Assembly (NCBI GenBank): GCA_905236895.1
Contig: CAJOQI010000068.1
Coordinates: 1 to 5,005, forward strand
Reading direction: 5' to 3'
Length of the DNA stretch: 5,005 bases
Origin: an uncultured Peptostreptococcaceae bacterium
Lineage (GTDB): Bacteria; Bacillota; Clostridia; Peptostreptococcales; Anaerovoracaceae
Shown: positions 1-5,005 of the stretch, piece by piece
Layout of the letters: every line of letters begins with the position of its first letter
Position numbering within the stretch: the stretch's first letter is position 1
Position numbers and translations under genes: made by a program
The notes under the pieces: generated by a model
Told to the model about the DNA's origin: nothing
The model's database searches: none
Seen by the model: only the letters and a program-made list of their open reading frames with translations

Positions 1-26
1 CCTGCCTCAAAGATAGTTTGTATATG

Positions 27-54
27 AGAATCATACCGCTCGGGGTATGATTCT
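27..54. repeat. Inverted repeat, hairpin 3' of the chromate transporter pair
   Basis: A perfect 11-bp inverted repeat (AGAATCATACC at 27-37 with GGTATGATTCT at 44-54) encloses a 6-base loop. It begins 11 bases past the stop codon of the second CHR gene, where a terminator is expected. Neither side carries a clear run of T: on the minus strand the hairpin is followed by TCATATACAAAC. It may therefore be a weak or factor-assisted terminator, or an RNA 3'-end stabiliser. An operator for a gene to the left of the window is also possible but nothing here supports it. Confidence 0.55.
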
Positions 55-65
55 GTCAAGGTTAT

Positions 66-644
66 TTATTCCCCGAAAAATACTATTCCAATCACCGCAG
101 ATATGGCGATAAAAATTGCCGGGTGAAGCTTCTTTGTTATTGGCACCCATCTGGTCAGAACCAGGAGCAAAGCCGCCAGAATCACCGCCCTAATATCCAG
201 CGCTCCAAGAGCCGGGATATTAAGTCCTCCTTCCTGATTTCCCAAAAAGGCAATTTTTGCTACCAGGATTCCCGCTGCGGCAATAAGGCCAACGGAAGCC
301 GCTCTAAGGCCGTAGAAGGCCCCATTAACATAAGGATTATCCCTAAACTTGGAAAGGATGGAGATTATTATCATTACCAGCACAAGTCCCGGAAGGACCA
401 TTCCAAGAGTTGCCACTATGGATCCCGGTATTCCTCCTACTGTGTATCCAACATAGGTAGCCATATTGATTCCAATGGGCCCCGGGGTGGACTCGGACAC
501 TGCCAACATATCCGCCAGTTGGCTATGAGTAAACCATCCGCTCTTGTCGGAAAGATCGTAGAGGAAGGGCAAGGTGGCCATGCCTCCTCCCACGGAAAAG
601 AGCCCAATTTTTAGGTATTCCCAAAAGAGAAGAAGATAGATCAT
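66..644 (-). CDS. Chromate transporter family protein, short-chain CHR, second subunit
   Basis: This is a 192-residue integral membrane protein of the CHR (chromate ion transporter) family, single-domain type. Known members export chromate, with sulfate as a competing anion, but many paralogues are untested, so the substrate here is inferred. Family marks are visible: the N-terminal glycine triplet in FSVGGGMATLP (Gly19-21), STPGPIGIN with PGP at 54-56 and Asn60, and YGLRAASVGL near 111-120. About five to six hydrophobic segments follow (roughly 10-28, 54-70, 74-98, 114-134, 151-166, 174-190). The length fits a short-chain CHR protein, about half of a two-domain ChrA. The start is well supported: AGGAGG at 652-657 lies 7 bases before the ATG, and the ATG overlaps the upstream stop as ATGA, implying translational coupling. 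Paired short-chain genes in Bacillus subtilis (ywrB/ywrA) are known to be needed together, so this protein probably works only with its neighbour. Confidence 0.9.
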   Translation of the reverse strand: MIYLLLFWEYLKIGLFSVGGGMATLPFLYDLSDKSGWFTHSQLADMLAVSESTPGPIGINMATYVGYTVGGIPGSIVATLGMVLPGLVLVMIIISILSKFRDNPYVNGAFYGLRAASVGLIAAAGILVAKIAFLGNQEGGLNIPALGALDIRAVILAALLLVLTRWVPITKKLHPAIFIAISAVIGIVFFGE

Positions 645-1219
645 TTCTCACCCTCCTCTCCATGGTCTTTAGAGGCTTTTCCCTTGCCGAAAACATGAAT
701 GGCAATACCAATCAAAGCCGCTGCAACTACATAGACTATGGGACTTAAATCCAAGAAGAAAGATCCCAAGGCCACCGCAGCAAAAAGCAAAGTGGTTGGA
801 ATGTCCACAACGGATACCTTCCATAGTTTAAGGATGGAATTGAATATCAAAACCGTAACGCAAACCCTGATTCCCATAAAGGCATGCTGCATCGCAGGAA
901 TATCCGCAAAGCGAGTAAGCAGGCTTGCGATTATTATAATGATTATAACAGAGGGTGTTATTGCACCAAGGGCAGCCACAAGGGAGCCAAGCCTTCCACC
1001 CTTTTTCTCACCAAGGAAAGCCATGGTATTAACCATAATAATACCGGGAAGGCATTGGGCCAGTGCGTAATAGTCCGTTATTTCCTCCTCCGTATTCCAG
1101 CCTTTGCTCTCCACCATTTCTCTCTGGATAATTGGGAGCATGGCATATCCTCCACCAAAGGTGAAGGCTCCAACCTTGGCTGCAGCAGTATATAGTTCAA
1201 ATCCTTCTTTCAATGTCAT
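641..1219 (-). CDS. Chromate transporter family protein, short-chain CHR, first subunit
   Basis: This is a 192-residue membrane protein homologous to the gene that follows it and the first cistron of the pair. It has the CHR signature FTFGGGYAMLP (Gly22-24), a second motif CLPGIIMVN with LPG at 57-59 and Asn64 in place of the PGP of its partner, a strongly hydrophobic stretch at 79-101 that includes six isoleucines in a row, and MGIRVCVTVLI near 115-125. The tail from about 178 (GKGKASKDHGEEGEK) is charged and probably cytosolic. The two proteins are the same length but clearly diverged, as expected for the two halves of a heteromeric short-chain CHR transporter. The ATG at 1219 fits the family N-terminus, but no Shine-Dalgarno sequence lies in front of it (GTTAGAATTTCCAC). 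Its initiation codon instead overlaps the stop of a 15-codon upstream ORF, so coupled translation is likely. The substrate (chromate, sulfate or another anion) is inferred from the family only. Confidence 0.9.
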   Translation of the reverse strand: MTLKEGFELYTAAAKVGAFTFGGGYAMLPIIQREMVESKGWNTEEEITDYYALAQCLPGIIMVNTMAFLGEKKGGRLGSLVAALGAITPSVIIIIIIASLLTRFADIPAMQHAFMGIRVCVTVLIFNSILKLWKVSVVDIPTTLLFAAVALGSFFLDLSPIVYVVAAALIGIAIHVFGKGKASKDHGEEGEK

Positions 1220-1263
1220 GTGGAAATTCTAACACCGGCGGAAAATACAGTCAAATTTTCCAT
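1216..1263 (-). CDS. Putative 15-residue leader peptide ahead of the CHR pair
   Basis: A 16-codon frame including the stop encodes MENLTVFSAGVRIST and ends in TGA. Its ATG (1263-1261) is preceded by AGAGGGGAG with a 6-base T spacer, the only good ribosome binding site between the tRNA promoter and the first CHR gene. Its stop shares ATGA with the CHR start codon at 1219, the same arrangement as between the two CHR genes. I infer a translated leader that delivers ribosomes to the CHR start, which has no binding site of its own. The peptide has no run of a single amino acid, no Cys or His, and no visible alternative-hairpin attenuator, so its sequence does not point to a regulatory ligand. The alternative is a chance short ORF with the SD used for another purpose. 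It is not an N-terminal extension of the transporter, because it is in a different frame. Confidence 0.5.
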   Translation of the reverse strand: MENLTVFSAGVRIST

Positions 1264-1269
1264 AAAAAA

Positions 1270-1278
1270 CTCCCCTCT
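1270..1278 (-). promoter_or_regulatory. Ribosome binding site of the leader ORF
   Basis: AGAGGGGAG on the minus strand is followed by TTTTTT and then ATG at 1263. The purine-rich stretch and 6-base spacing fit a Firmicute Shine-Dalgarno site. It lies 50 bases before the CHR start codon at 1219, too far to serve that start directly, which is what draws attention to the intervening 15-codon ORF. Confidence 0.55.
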
Positions 1279-1283
1279 TTTAT

Positions 1284-1312
1284 TTGACAACAAAAACAAC
1301 CTATGATATTAT
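1284..1312 (+). promoter_or_regulatory. Sigma-A type promoter of the tRNA-Lys gene
   Basis: A perfect -35 TTGACA (1284-1289) and a -10 TATTAT (1307-1312, 5 of 6 to TATAAT) are separated by exactly 17 bases. Transcription should start near 1319-1320, giving a 5' leader of about 23 bases to be removed by RNase P before the tRNA start at 1343. An A-rich spacer adds to its apparent strength. This is the strongest promoter in the window, as suits a stable RNA gene. Confidence 0.88.
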
Positions 1313-1313
1313 A
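1308..1313 (-). promoter_or_regulatory. Possible -10 element for the CHR operon, overlapping the tRNA -10
   Basis: The minus strand reads a perfect TATAAT at 1308-1313, offset by one base from the tRNA -10 on the other strand. Transcription from it would start near 1301, about 38 bases before the leader ATG, a sensible distance. No recognisable -35 box lies 16-19 bases upstream (for example AACGGG at spacing 17), and there is no TGn extension. The call rests on the perfect hexamer and its position ahead of an operon that otherwise has no visible promoter. Confidence 0.4.
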
Positions 1314-1342
1314 CTTTTTGCGCTGAAATGCCCGTTGTGGAT

Positions 1343-1418
1343 GGATGATTAGCTCAGCTGGCAGAGCACCTGACTCTTAATCAGGGTGTCCAGGGTTCGA
1401 ACCCCTGATCATCCACCA
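1343..1418 (+). tRNA. tRNA-Lys(CTT)
   Basis: A full 76-base cloverleaf can be folded by eye. The acceptor stem GGATGAT (1343-1349) pairs with ATCATCC (1408-1414), the D stem GCTC/GAGC is at 1352-1355 and 1364-1367, the anticodon stem CCTGA/TCAGG is at 1369-1373 and 1381-1385, and the T stem CAGGG/CCCTG with loop TTCGAAC is at 1391-1407. The anticodon loop CTCTTAA gives anticodon CTT (1376-1378), which reads the AAG lysine codon. The discriminator base is A1415, and the CCA end is encoded at 1416-1418. It stands alone between its own promoter and terminator. No integrase gene and no repeat of its 3' end is seen nearby, so nothing suggests use as an integration site. Confidence 0.97.
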
Positions 1419-1427
1419 GAAGAAAAT

Positions 1428-1452
1428 GGAGACCATATGGTCTCCGTTTTTT
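1428..1452. terminator. Intrinsic terminator of tRNA-Lys, shared with the converging phosphate transporter gene
   Basis: GGAGACC (1428-1434) and GGTCTCC (1439-1445) form a 7-bp stem around ATAT, itself self-complementary, followed on the plus strand by G and six T (1447-1452). It begins 9 bases after the tRNA CCA end. On the minus strand the same hairpin lies 5 bases past the phosphate transporter stop and is followed by ATTTTCTTC, a weaker U-rich tract. It probably stops transcription from both sides and prevents antisense reading of the tRNA. Confidence 0.85.
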
Positions 1453-3211
1453 ATAGTGCATATTTCTTTTTATAGTCGTTGAATTGCTTTATAAACTCCT
1501 CGTTCTGCCTATAGTCAGGAGTCAGATGATATTCATGGGCCTCCATTAAATCCTCGCCGGATTCAAGAATGTCCACCGCCACATTGCTGCAGTGGTCGGA
1601 AATTCTTTCGTAGTCTATGAGCATATCGTTAAACACGAATCCCATTTCCAAGGTGCATTCACGACGGCTTACCCTATCTATATGGTTGGATTTAATCTCA
1701 TCACAGATATCGTCTATTACCTCTTCCAGAGGATCGATCTTAAGAGCAGTTTCCACATCTCCCTCGATAAATGCTTTGATGGTCATGTCAGTTATCTCAA
1801 CCACCGCATTCTCCAGAACCTTGAGTTCTTCCTCCGCATCCTTGGAGAATATAATTCTCTTTTCCTGAATCTCTTCAACGGCTTCGCCTATATTTCTGGC
1901 ATGGTCGGAGATTCTTTCAAAATCAGAAAGGGCACGTAAATATTTATTTACTTCCTTCGACTGGGCCTCGTTCAAATCCCTTGAGGTTATCTTGAAAAGA
2001 TAAGTTCCCAATTTGTCTTCATATCTATCTATCAGGCCCTCCATATCGAAGACCTTGTTTATTCCCTCTTTGCTGTAATGCCTTCTCACCGCTATGGCGC
2101 TCTCCACGCTTTCCATGGCCTTAGCCGCCATGGAGTCGATTACCTCCTTGCTCTGGGCAATGGAAAGAGCAGGGTGTTCAAGAAACCTGGTTTCCAGCTT
2201 GTCCATATCCGCCTGCTCCGCGGCAGCTTCTTTGCTGGTTGGAAAAATGCCGCTAACCATTTTCTCAAGGAAACCGATAGCAGGTGAAAGAAGTATTACT
2301 ATTGCCAGTCTATAGAGTGTATTTAGGAGAGCCACGGAAACCATATTCATGGTCTTATTCATGAAGCCAAATCCAATTACCCCGTTTAGGCTGTAGAAGA
2401 TTATTCCTACGATTATTGCTCCCAGAGCATTTATTATCAGATAAACAAAAGCTGTACGCTTACCGTTGGTTCCCGCCCCGAGAGCGCTAAACATTACGGG
2501 AACGGAAGCACCTATTCCGATACCCATTAAGATAGGAAGGGCCATGTCGAATTGAACCGCACCGGTCACAGCCAGAGCCTGCAGAATACCAACTGTTGCA
2601 CTGGCGCTTTGGATTACTGCGGTTATGAGAAGACCTATCAGTACGCCAAGAACAGGATTGGAGAATGTTGTCAAAGCCTTAATAAAGCCGGAGTTTTCCC
2701 TTAGAGGCGAAATGGCTCCCGACATCATGCTCATGCCGTACATTAAAACGGCGAAGCCAAGCATGATTCCGCCTGTATTCTTCATATAGCTTTTCTTTGC
2801 CGCCATCCAAAGGATGATTCCAATAAGGGCTATTATCCCCGTAAGGACTTCCGTACTCAGGAGAGATGCCATGCTGGCTCCCGATCCTCCCAAGCTGTTA
2901 AGACAGAGTATCCATCCCGTAACGCTGGTTCCCAGAATGGCACCAAGAACGATACCTATGGCCTGCTTGACCTTCATCATTCCTGAATTAACAAAGCCTA
3001 CCACCATTACGGAGGTTGCCGAGGATGATTGAATTACGGCGGTTACTCCCGTTCCAAGAAGGATGCCCTTGGGAACGCTTCCCGCAAGCTTATAGAGAAC
3101 CATCTCCATCTTGCTTCCCGCAACCTTCTTAAGGGAATCTCCCATTACGGACATTCCGAATAGGAACATGGCCACGCCGCCTAAAAGAGATATGATATTG
3201 CTTATATCCAT
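1451..3211 (-). CDS. Na+/phosphate cotransporter family protein with C-terminal PhoU-like domain
   Basis: This is a 586-residue secondary transporter of the Na/Pi cotransporter II (NptA-like, PNaS) family, expected to bring inorganic phosphate into the cell with sodium. The membrane part is about residues 1-320 and contains two related repeats with the family's QS-rich motif: TAVIQSSSAT (QSSS 61-64) and TAVIQSASAT (QSAS 201-204). These form the transport core by inverted-repeat architecture in this family. Residues about 345-560 are soluble and helical and resemble PhoU, with two ERISDH copies at 432-437 and 535-540 matching the E-x3-D metal-binding type motif of PhoU proteins. The length fits bacterial NptA-PhoU fusions. 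The start at 3211 has AGGTGG (3220-3225) 8 bases upstream and begins directly before the first membrane segment. The gene faces the tRNA and ends at a shared terminator. The domain architecture is clear, but phosphate as the only substrate is inferred. No Pho-box-like repeat was noticed. Confidence 0.93.
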   Translation of the reverse strand: MDISNIISLLGGVAMFLFGMSVMGDSLKKVAGSKMEMVLYKLAGSVPKGILLGTGVTAVIQSSSATSVMVVGFVNSGMMKVKQAIGIVLGAILGTSVTGWILCLNSLGGSGASMASLLSTEVLTGIIALIGIILWMAAKKSYMKNTGGIMLGFAVLMYGMSMMSGAISPLRENSGFIKALTTFSNPVLGVLIGLLITAVIQSASATVGILQALAVTGAVQFDMALPILMGIGIGASVPVMFSALGAGTNGKRTAFVYLIINALGAIIVGIIFYSLNGVIGFGFMNKTMNMVSVALLNTLYRLAIVILLSPAIGFLEKMVSGIFPTSKEAAAEQADMDKLETRFLEHPALSIAQSKEVIDSMAAKAMESVESAIAVRRHYSKEGINKVFDMEGLIDRYEDKLGTYLFKITSRDLNEAQSKEVNKYLRALSDFERISDHARNIGEAVEEIQEKRIIFSKDAEEELKVLENAVVEITDMTIKAFIEGDVETALKIDPLEEVIDDICDEIKSNHIDRVSRRECTLEMGFVFNDMLIDYERISDHCSNVAVDILESGEDLMEAHEYHLTPDYRQNEEFIKQFNDYKKKYAL

Positions 3212-3252
3212 CTACCAATCCACCTATTAATCTTTCTCATTCTGTACTATCT

Positions 3253-3281
3253 ATCATAAAGGTAAAGGCCTATAATTTCAA
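3253..3281 (-). promoter_or_regulatory. Promoter for the phosphate transporter, inside the 3' end of the AlkD-like gene
   Basis: On the minus strand TTGAAA (3276-3281, 5 of 6 to TTGACA) and TATGAT (3253-3258, 5 of 6 to TATAAT) are spaced by exactly 17 bases. The -35 box is the Leu-Lys codon pair TTG AAA near the end of the AlkD-like gene, and the -10 lies after its stop. Transcription would start near 3246, leaving a 5' leader of about 35 bases before the ATG at 3211. This would let the transporter be expressed apart from the repair gene. No terminator separates the two genes, so read-through is also possible. Confidence 0.6.
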
Positions 3282-3965
3282 TCTCTTAAGATAAGCCTTT
3301 TGCTCATCTGTAATCCTAAAGCTCTCCACGGATTTCCGGATTGTCTTATTGTGAGTCCAGGGTTCCAGCCTCTTCCTTTCTATGTATGGTAAAGCTTCAT
3401 CATATTGCTTGGCTAGGGCTGTGGCGAAATACCAAGCAACCATCATCTTCACATAGTATTCTTCCGACCGAACCTTTGATACCATCTCAAGATATTTGGG
3501 ATCAAAGTCCTCATCCAAGAAGTGAGTCATGAGCATTTCTATTGCAAACCTGACGGTATAGGTTTCTTTGGATTTAATCCAGGTCTTGATTTCTTTTAAA
3601 AGCCGACTTCTATGCTTCTTAAACACCTTTGGTGAAAGCTGGTCGCAGGTGGCCCAATTATCCACATATGGGAGAAAACGATTAACTTCTTCCAGGCAGG
3701 CATCATAGTCCTTAATCTCCGAGATGATGAAGCCATGAAGTTGATTCTCGTCAAAATACTTATGGGGAAGATCTGACAGAAACCCCTCAACCTCTTGGTT
3801 TTTCACCAGTTCTTTGGCATATTTCCTAAGGCGGGGAGTTCTTACACCTATGAAGAAGGCTCTATCCTTTGTTGGTATTAGTTTGGTCTGAAAGTCGCCG
3901 TATTCTTCGTCCTTCAGTTCATCCAGCCTATTTCTTATTTCTTTTACAATTATTTTAGTGGCCAT
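3270..3965 (-). CDS. DNA alkylation repair protein, AlkD-like HEAT-repeat DNA glycosylase
   Basis: This 231-residue cytosolic protein belongs to the AlkD family (DNA alkylation repair, HEAT-like helical repeats). Characterised members excise positively charged N3- and N7-alkylpurines without flipping the base out. The residues that matter in Bacillus cereus AlkD (Trp109, Asp113, Arg148, Trp187) have plausible counterparts: Trp104 and Asp108 in VDNWATCDQLSP, Arg139 in YTVRFAIEML, and Trp178 in MVAWYFATAL. The spacing is nearly the same, so an active enzyme is likely. The matching is by eye, not from an alignment. I place the start at the ATG at 3965: AGAGGAG (3971-3977) sits 5 bases ahead of it. 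The longer frame beginning with GTG at 3980 would have to translate through that ribosome binding site. It is separated from the upstream TPR gene by a terminator and probably has its own promoter. The substrate range is inferred from the family. Confidence 0.9.
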   Translation of the reverse strand: MATKIIVKEIRNRLDELKDEEYGDFQTKLIPTKDRAFFIGVRTPRLRKYAKELVKNQEVEGFLSDLPHKYFDENQLHGFIISEIKDYDACLEEVNRFLPYVDNWATCDQLSPKVFKKHRSRLLKEIKTWIKSKETYTVRFAIEMLMTHFLDEDFDPKYLEMVSKVRSEEYYVKMMVAWYFATALAKQYDEALPYIERKRLEPWTHNKTIRKSVESFRITDEQKAYLKRLKL

Positions 3966-3985
3966 AAAATCTCCTCTCACCCACC

Positions 3986-3991
3986 ATTATA
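3986..3991 (-). promoter_or_regulatory. Likely -10 element of the AlkD-like gene
   Basis: The minus strand carries a perfect TATAAT, preceded by a run of seven A. Transcription would start near 3979, giving a very short leader of about 14 bases that still contains the ribosome binding site at 3971-3977. At spacing 17 the -35 position reads GGAAGG, which is not a consensus match and lies within the stem of the preceding terminator. The call rests on the -10 and on the need for a promoter after that terminator. Confidence 0.5.
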
Positions 3992-4002
3992 CTTTTTTTC
4001 GT

Positions 4003-4051
4003 AAAAAGCCTTCCCCAAAATGCTGATACACATTTCCCGGGAAGGCTTTTT
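4003..4051 (-). terminator. Intrinsic terminator of the TPR gene
   Basis: AAAAAGCCTTCCC (4003-4015) is the exact reverse complement of GGGAAGGCTTTTT (4039-4051), a 13-base stem. The inner region can pair further through AAATG (4018-4022) and CATTT (4031-4035). On the minus strand the hairpin starts 9 bases after the TPR gene stop, and its descending arm ends in five T. The symmetry would also let it act on the plus strand, where no gene approaches it. It insulates the AlkD-like gene from TPR gene transcription. Confidence 0.85.
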
Positions 4052-4060
4052 AATTGTCTA

Positions 4061-5005
4061 TTAATTATATTCCGGATGGTTCTCCGCACGGAATTCCTCT
4101 CCGTTTCTCTTAACCAATTCTATCTTGCCTTGGTATTTTTCTTTGTTTTCTTCGTCTCCCAGGAGGCTGTAGATTTCAACCAATTCCTCCATGGTTCCAA
4201 TATGTCCGGGGGCAAGAACAAGCACCTTCTTAAAGTCCTCTATTGCACCATCCATGTCCTCCATGGACTTATGTGCAACCCCCAGATAATACCAAAGGGG
4301 CCACCAGTTGGAGAATCTTTCATCCTCAGTATATGGAAGAAGGGCCTCAATTCCTTCTTGGAACTTCCCGGAAAGCACCATATTATATGCACCTTCAATC
4401 TTAATCGGTTCCTCTAGCTTTCTCATCCAATCTGCAACCTCCAACCTGAAGGCGGATTTGCTTCTTGCCTTCTCCGAAGAATCAACGGAGTTTTCTTCAC
4501 TACTTTCCTTGGATGTCAGCTCCATGAACTTCTCCCAAACCAGATTTGCCTTTGTATAAAGTCCAAGATTAAGATAGGCATAGCCCAGGAAATAATATCC
4601 CATATCGAAATCCGGTGCCACCTGAATCAACTTTTCAAAGGCTTCCATGGACTCAGCCTTAAATCTACCCACATATTCTTCTCCCTCACCATTACTATAG
4701 GCATCTCTGCATGCCCTGCCATAGCAATAGAGAGCATCCACATTGCCCGGGTCCATCATCATTACGGATCTGAATATCGTGCAGGCATATTCGTACTCAC
4801 CCTTCTCCGCAGAGTCAATTCCCTCGCTTATTAAAAGCTTAAAGAAGTCCTCACCGAAGGATTTCCAAATATATTCGATATAATTATCCCTAAATCTGAA
4901 ATTGGGTTCCGCACCGATTATTACCGCCATTCCGTGGGCGATTCTAAGATTGGTAAGCTCTGAAAGATCCGTCTTCTTAATAGGAACGGGGACCCCTTTA
5001 AGGAC
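4061..5005 (-). CDS. Tetratricopeptide (TPR) repeat protein, 5' end beyond the window
   Basis: At least 314 residues are visible and the true start is not in the window. The frame stays open from the ATG at 4930 to the right edge, adding 25 codons that read VLKGVPVPIKKTDLSELTNL then RIAHG. The ATG at 4930 has no ribosome binding site (ATCGCCCACGGA precedes it), so it is probably an internal methionine. Numbered from that ATG, TPR-like helix pairs appear at about 32-65 (GEYEYACTIFRSVMMMDPGN), 92-140 (AFEKLIQVAPDF, then YYFLGYAYLNLGLYTKA) and 210-245 (WYYLGVAHKSMEDMDGAIED, ending VLVLAPGH), with weaker repeats at 180-200 and 248-275. A Ser/Glu/Lys-rich linker lies at about 139-158. No signal peptide, membrane segment or catalytic motif is seen in the visible part, so it is probably a cytosolic scaffold of protein interactions. 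Function and partners are unknown. The portion before the repeats is not a domain I recognise. Confidence 0.85.
   Translation of the reverse strand, partial: VLKGVPVPIKKTDLSELTNLRIAHGMAVIIGAEPNFRFRDNYIEYIWKSFGEDFFKLLISEGIDSAEKGEYEYACTIFRSVMMMDPGNVDALYCYGRACRDAYSNGEGEEYVGRFKAESMEAFEKLIQVAPDFDMGYYFLGYAYLNLGLYTKANLVWEKFMELTSKESSEENSVDSSEKARSKSAFRLEVADWMRKLEEPIKIEGAYNMVLSGKFQEGIEALLPYTEDERFSNWWPLWYYLGVAHKSMEDMDGAIEDFKKVLVLAPGHIGTMEELVEIYSLLGDEENKEKYQGKIELVKRNGEEFRAENHPEYN

Noticed and set aside
123..614. Long plus-strand open frame of 163 codons opposite the second CHR gene
   Set aside because: It is antisense to a clear membrane protein family member, and its product is rich in Ser, His, Gln and Arg with no recognisable fold. 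It is a shadow of the real gene.
1343..1418. tRNA-Lys as an attachment site for an integrated element
   Set aside because: No integrase, no direct repeat of the tRNA 3' end and no change in gene character are visible on either side within the window.
1592..2315. Several plus-strand frames of 69-115 codons opposite the phosphate transporter
   Set aside because: They mirror the PhoU-like and late membrane coding region, overlap each other, and have no domain resemblance.
1451..3211. The two QS-rich motifs of the phosphate transporter as a recent tandem duplication
   Set aside because: The similarity of TAVIQSSSAT and TAVIQSASAT reflects the ancient internal repeat typical of the whole Na/Pi cotransporter family, not a new event.
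3264..3300. AAAGGC ... GCCTTT inverted repeat at the end of the AlkD-like gene as a terminator
   Set aside because: The stem is only about 6 bp with a loop of about 25 bases, lies mostly in coding sequence, and lacks a T run in the minus direction.
3596..3790. Minus-strand 64-codon frame inside the AlkD-like gene
   Set aside because: It is in another frame within a well-conserved gene whose catalytic residues are all in the main frame. There is no sign of a programmed overlap.
4076..4559. Plus-strand frames of 113 and 83 codons opposite the TPR gene
   Set aside because: They are antisense to a TPR protein with clear repeat periodicity, and the products are low in domain-like features.
1..5005. 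A new defence, toxin-antitoxin or mobile system
   Set aside because: Every sizeable gene falls in a known transporter, repair or TPR family. No nuclease, reverse transcriptase, toxin, CRISPR repeat or transposase motif is visible on either strand. Only the truncated TPR gene, whose N-terminal part is missing, leaves some room for surprise.

Overview
The window reads as chromosomal DNA of a low-to-mid GC Gram-positive bacterium, most likely in the Clostridia. The evidence is AGGAGG-type ribosome binding sites, TTGACA-N17-TATTAT type promoters, AGA/AGG-rich arginine codons, a tRNA gene with an encoded CCA end, and families common in anaerobic Firmicutes. Genus and species cannot be decided from this sequence.

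Layout, left to right: a hairpin (27-54); two adjacent minus-strand genes for short-chain chromate (CHR) family transporters (66-644 and 641-1219), overlapping by ATGA; a 15-codon leader ORF (1216-1263, minus) overlapping the first transporter by another ATGA; a divergent promoter region; one plus-strand tRNA-Lys(CTT) gene (1343-1418); a terminator serving two converging genes (1428-1452); a Na+/phosphate cotransporter with a C-terminal PhoU-like domain (1451-3211, minus); an AlkD-like DNA alkylation repair protein (3270-3965, minus, start revised); a terminator (4003-4051); and a TPR-repeat protein (4061-5005, minus) whose start lies beyond the right edge of the window.

All protein genes lie on the minus strand and only the tRNA is on the plus strand. 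The two CHR proteins probably form one hetero-oligomeric transporter. The phosphate transporter and the AlkD-like gene are neighbours but need not share a function: a good promoter for the former sits in the last codons of the latter, and a terminator separates the AlkD-like gene from the TPR gene. The window looks like ordinary housekeeping and accessory chromosome. I see no CRISPR array, insertion sequence, phage gene, toxin-antitoxin pair or defence system, and no gene-free stretch longer than about 125 bases. The least ordinary signal is the 15-codon leader ORF, with its own ribosome binding site, ahead of a transporter gene that lacks one, fed by a promoter region whose -10 elements overlap on opposite strands.
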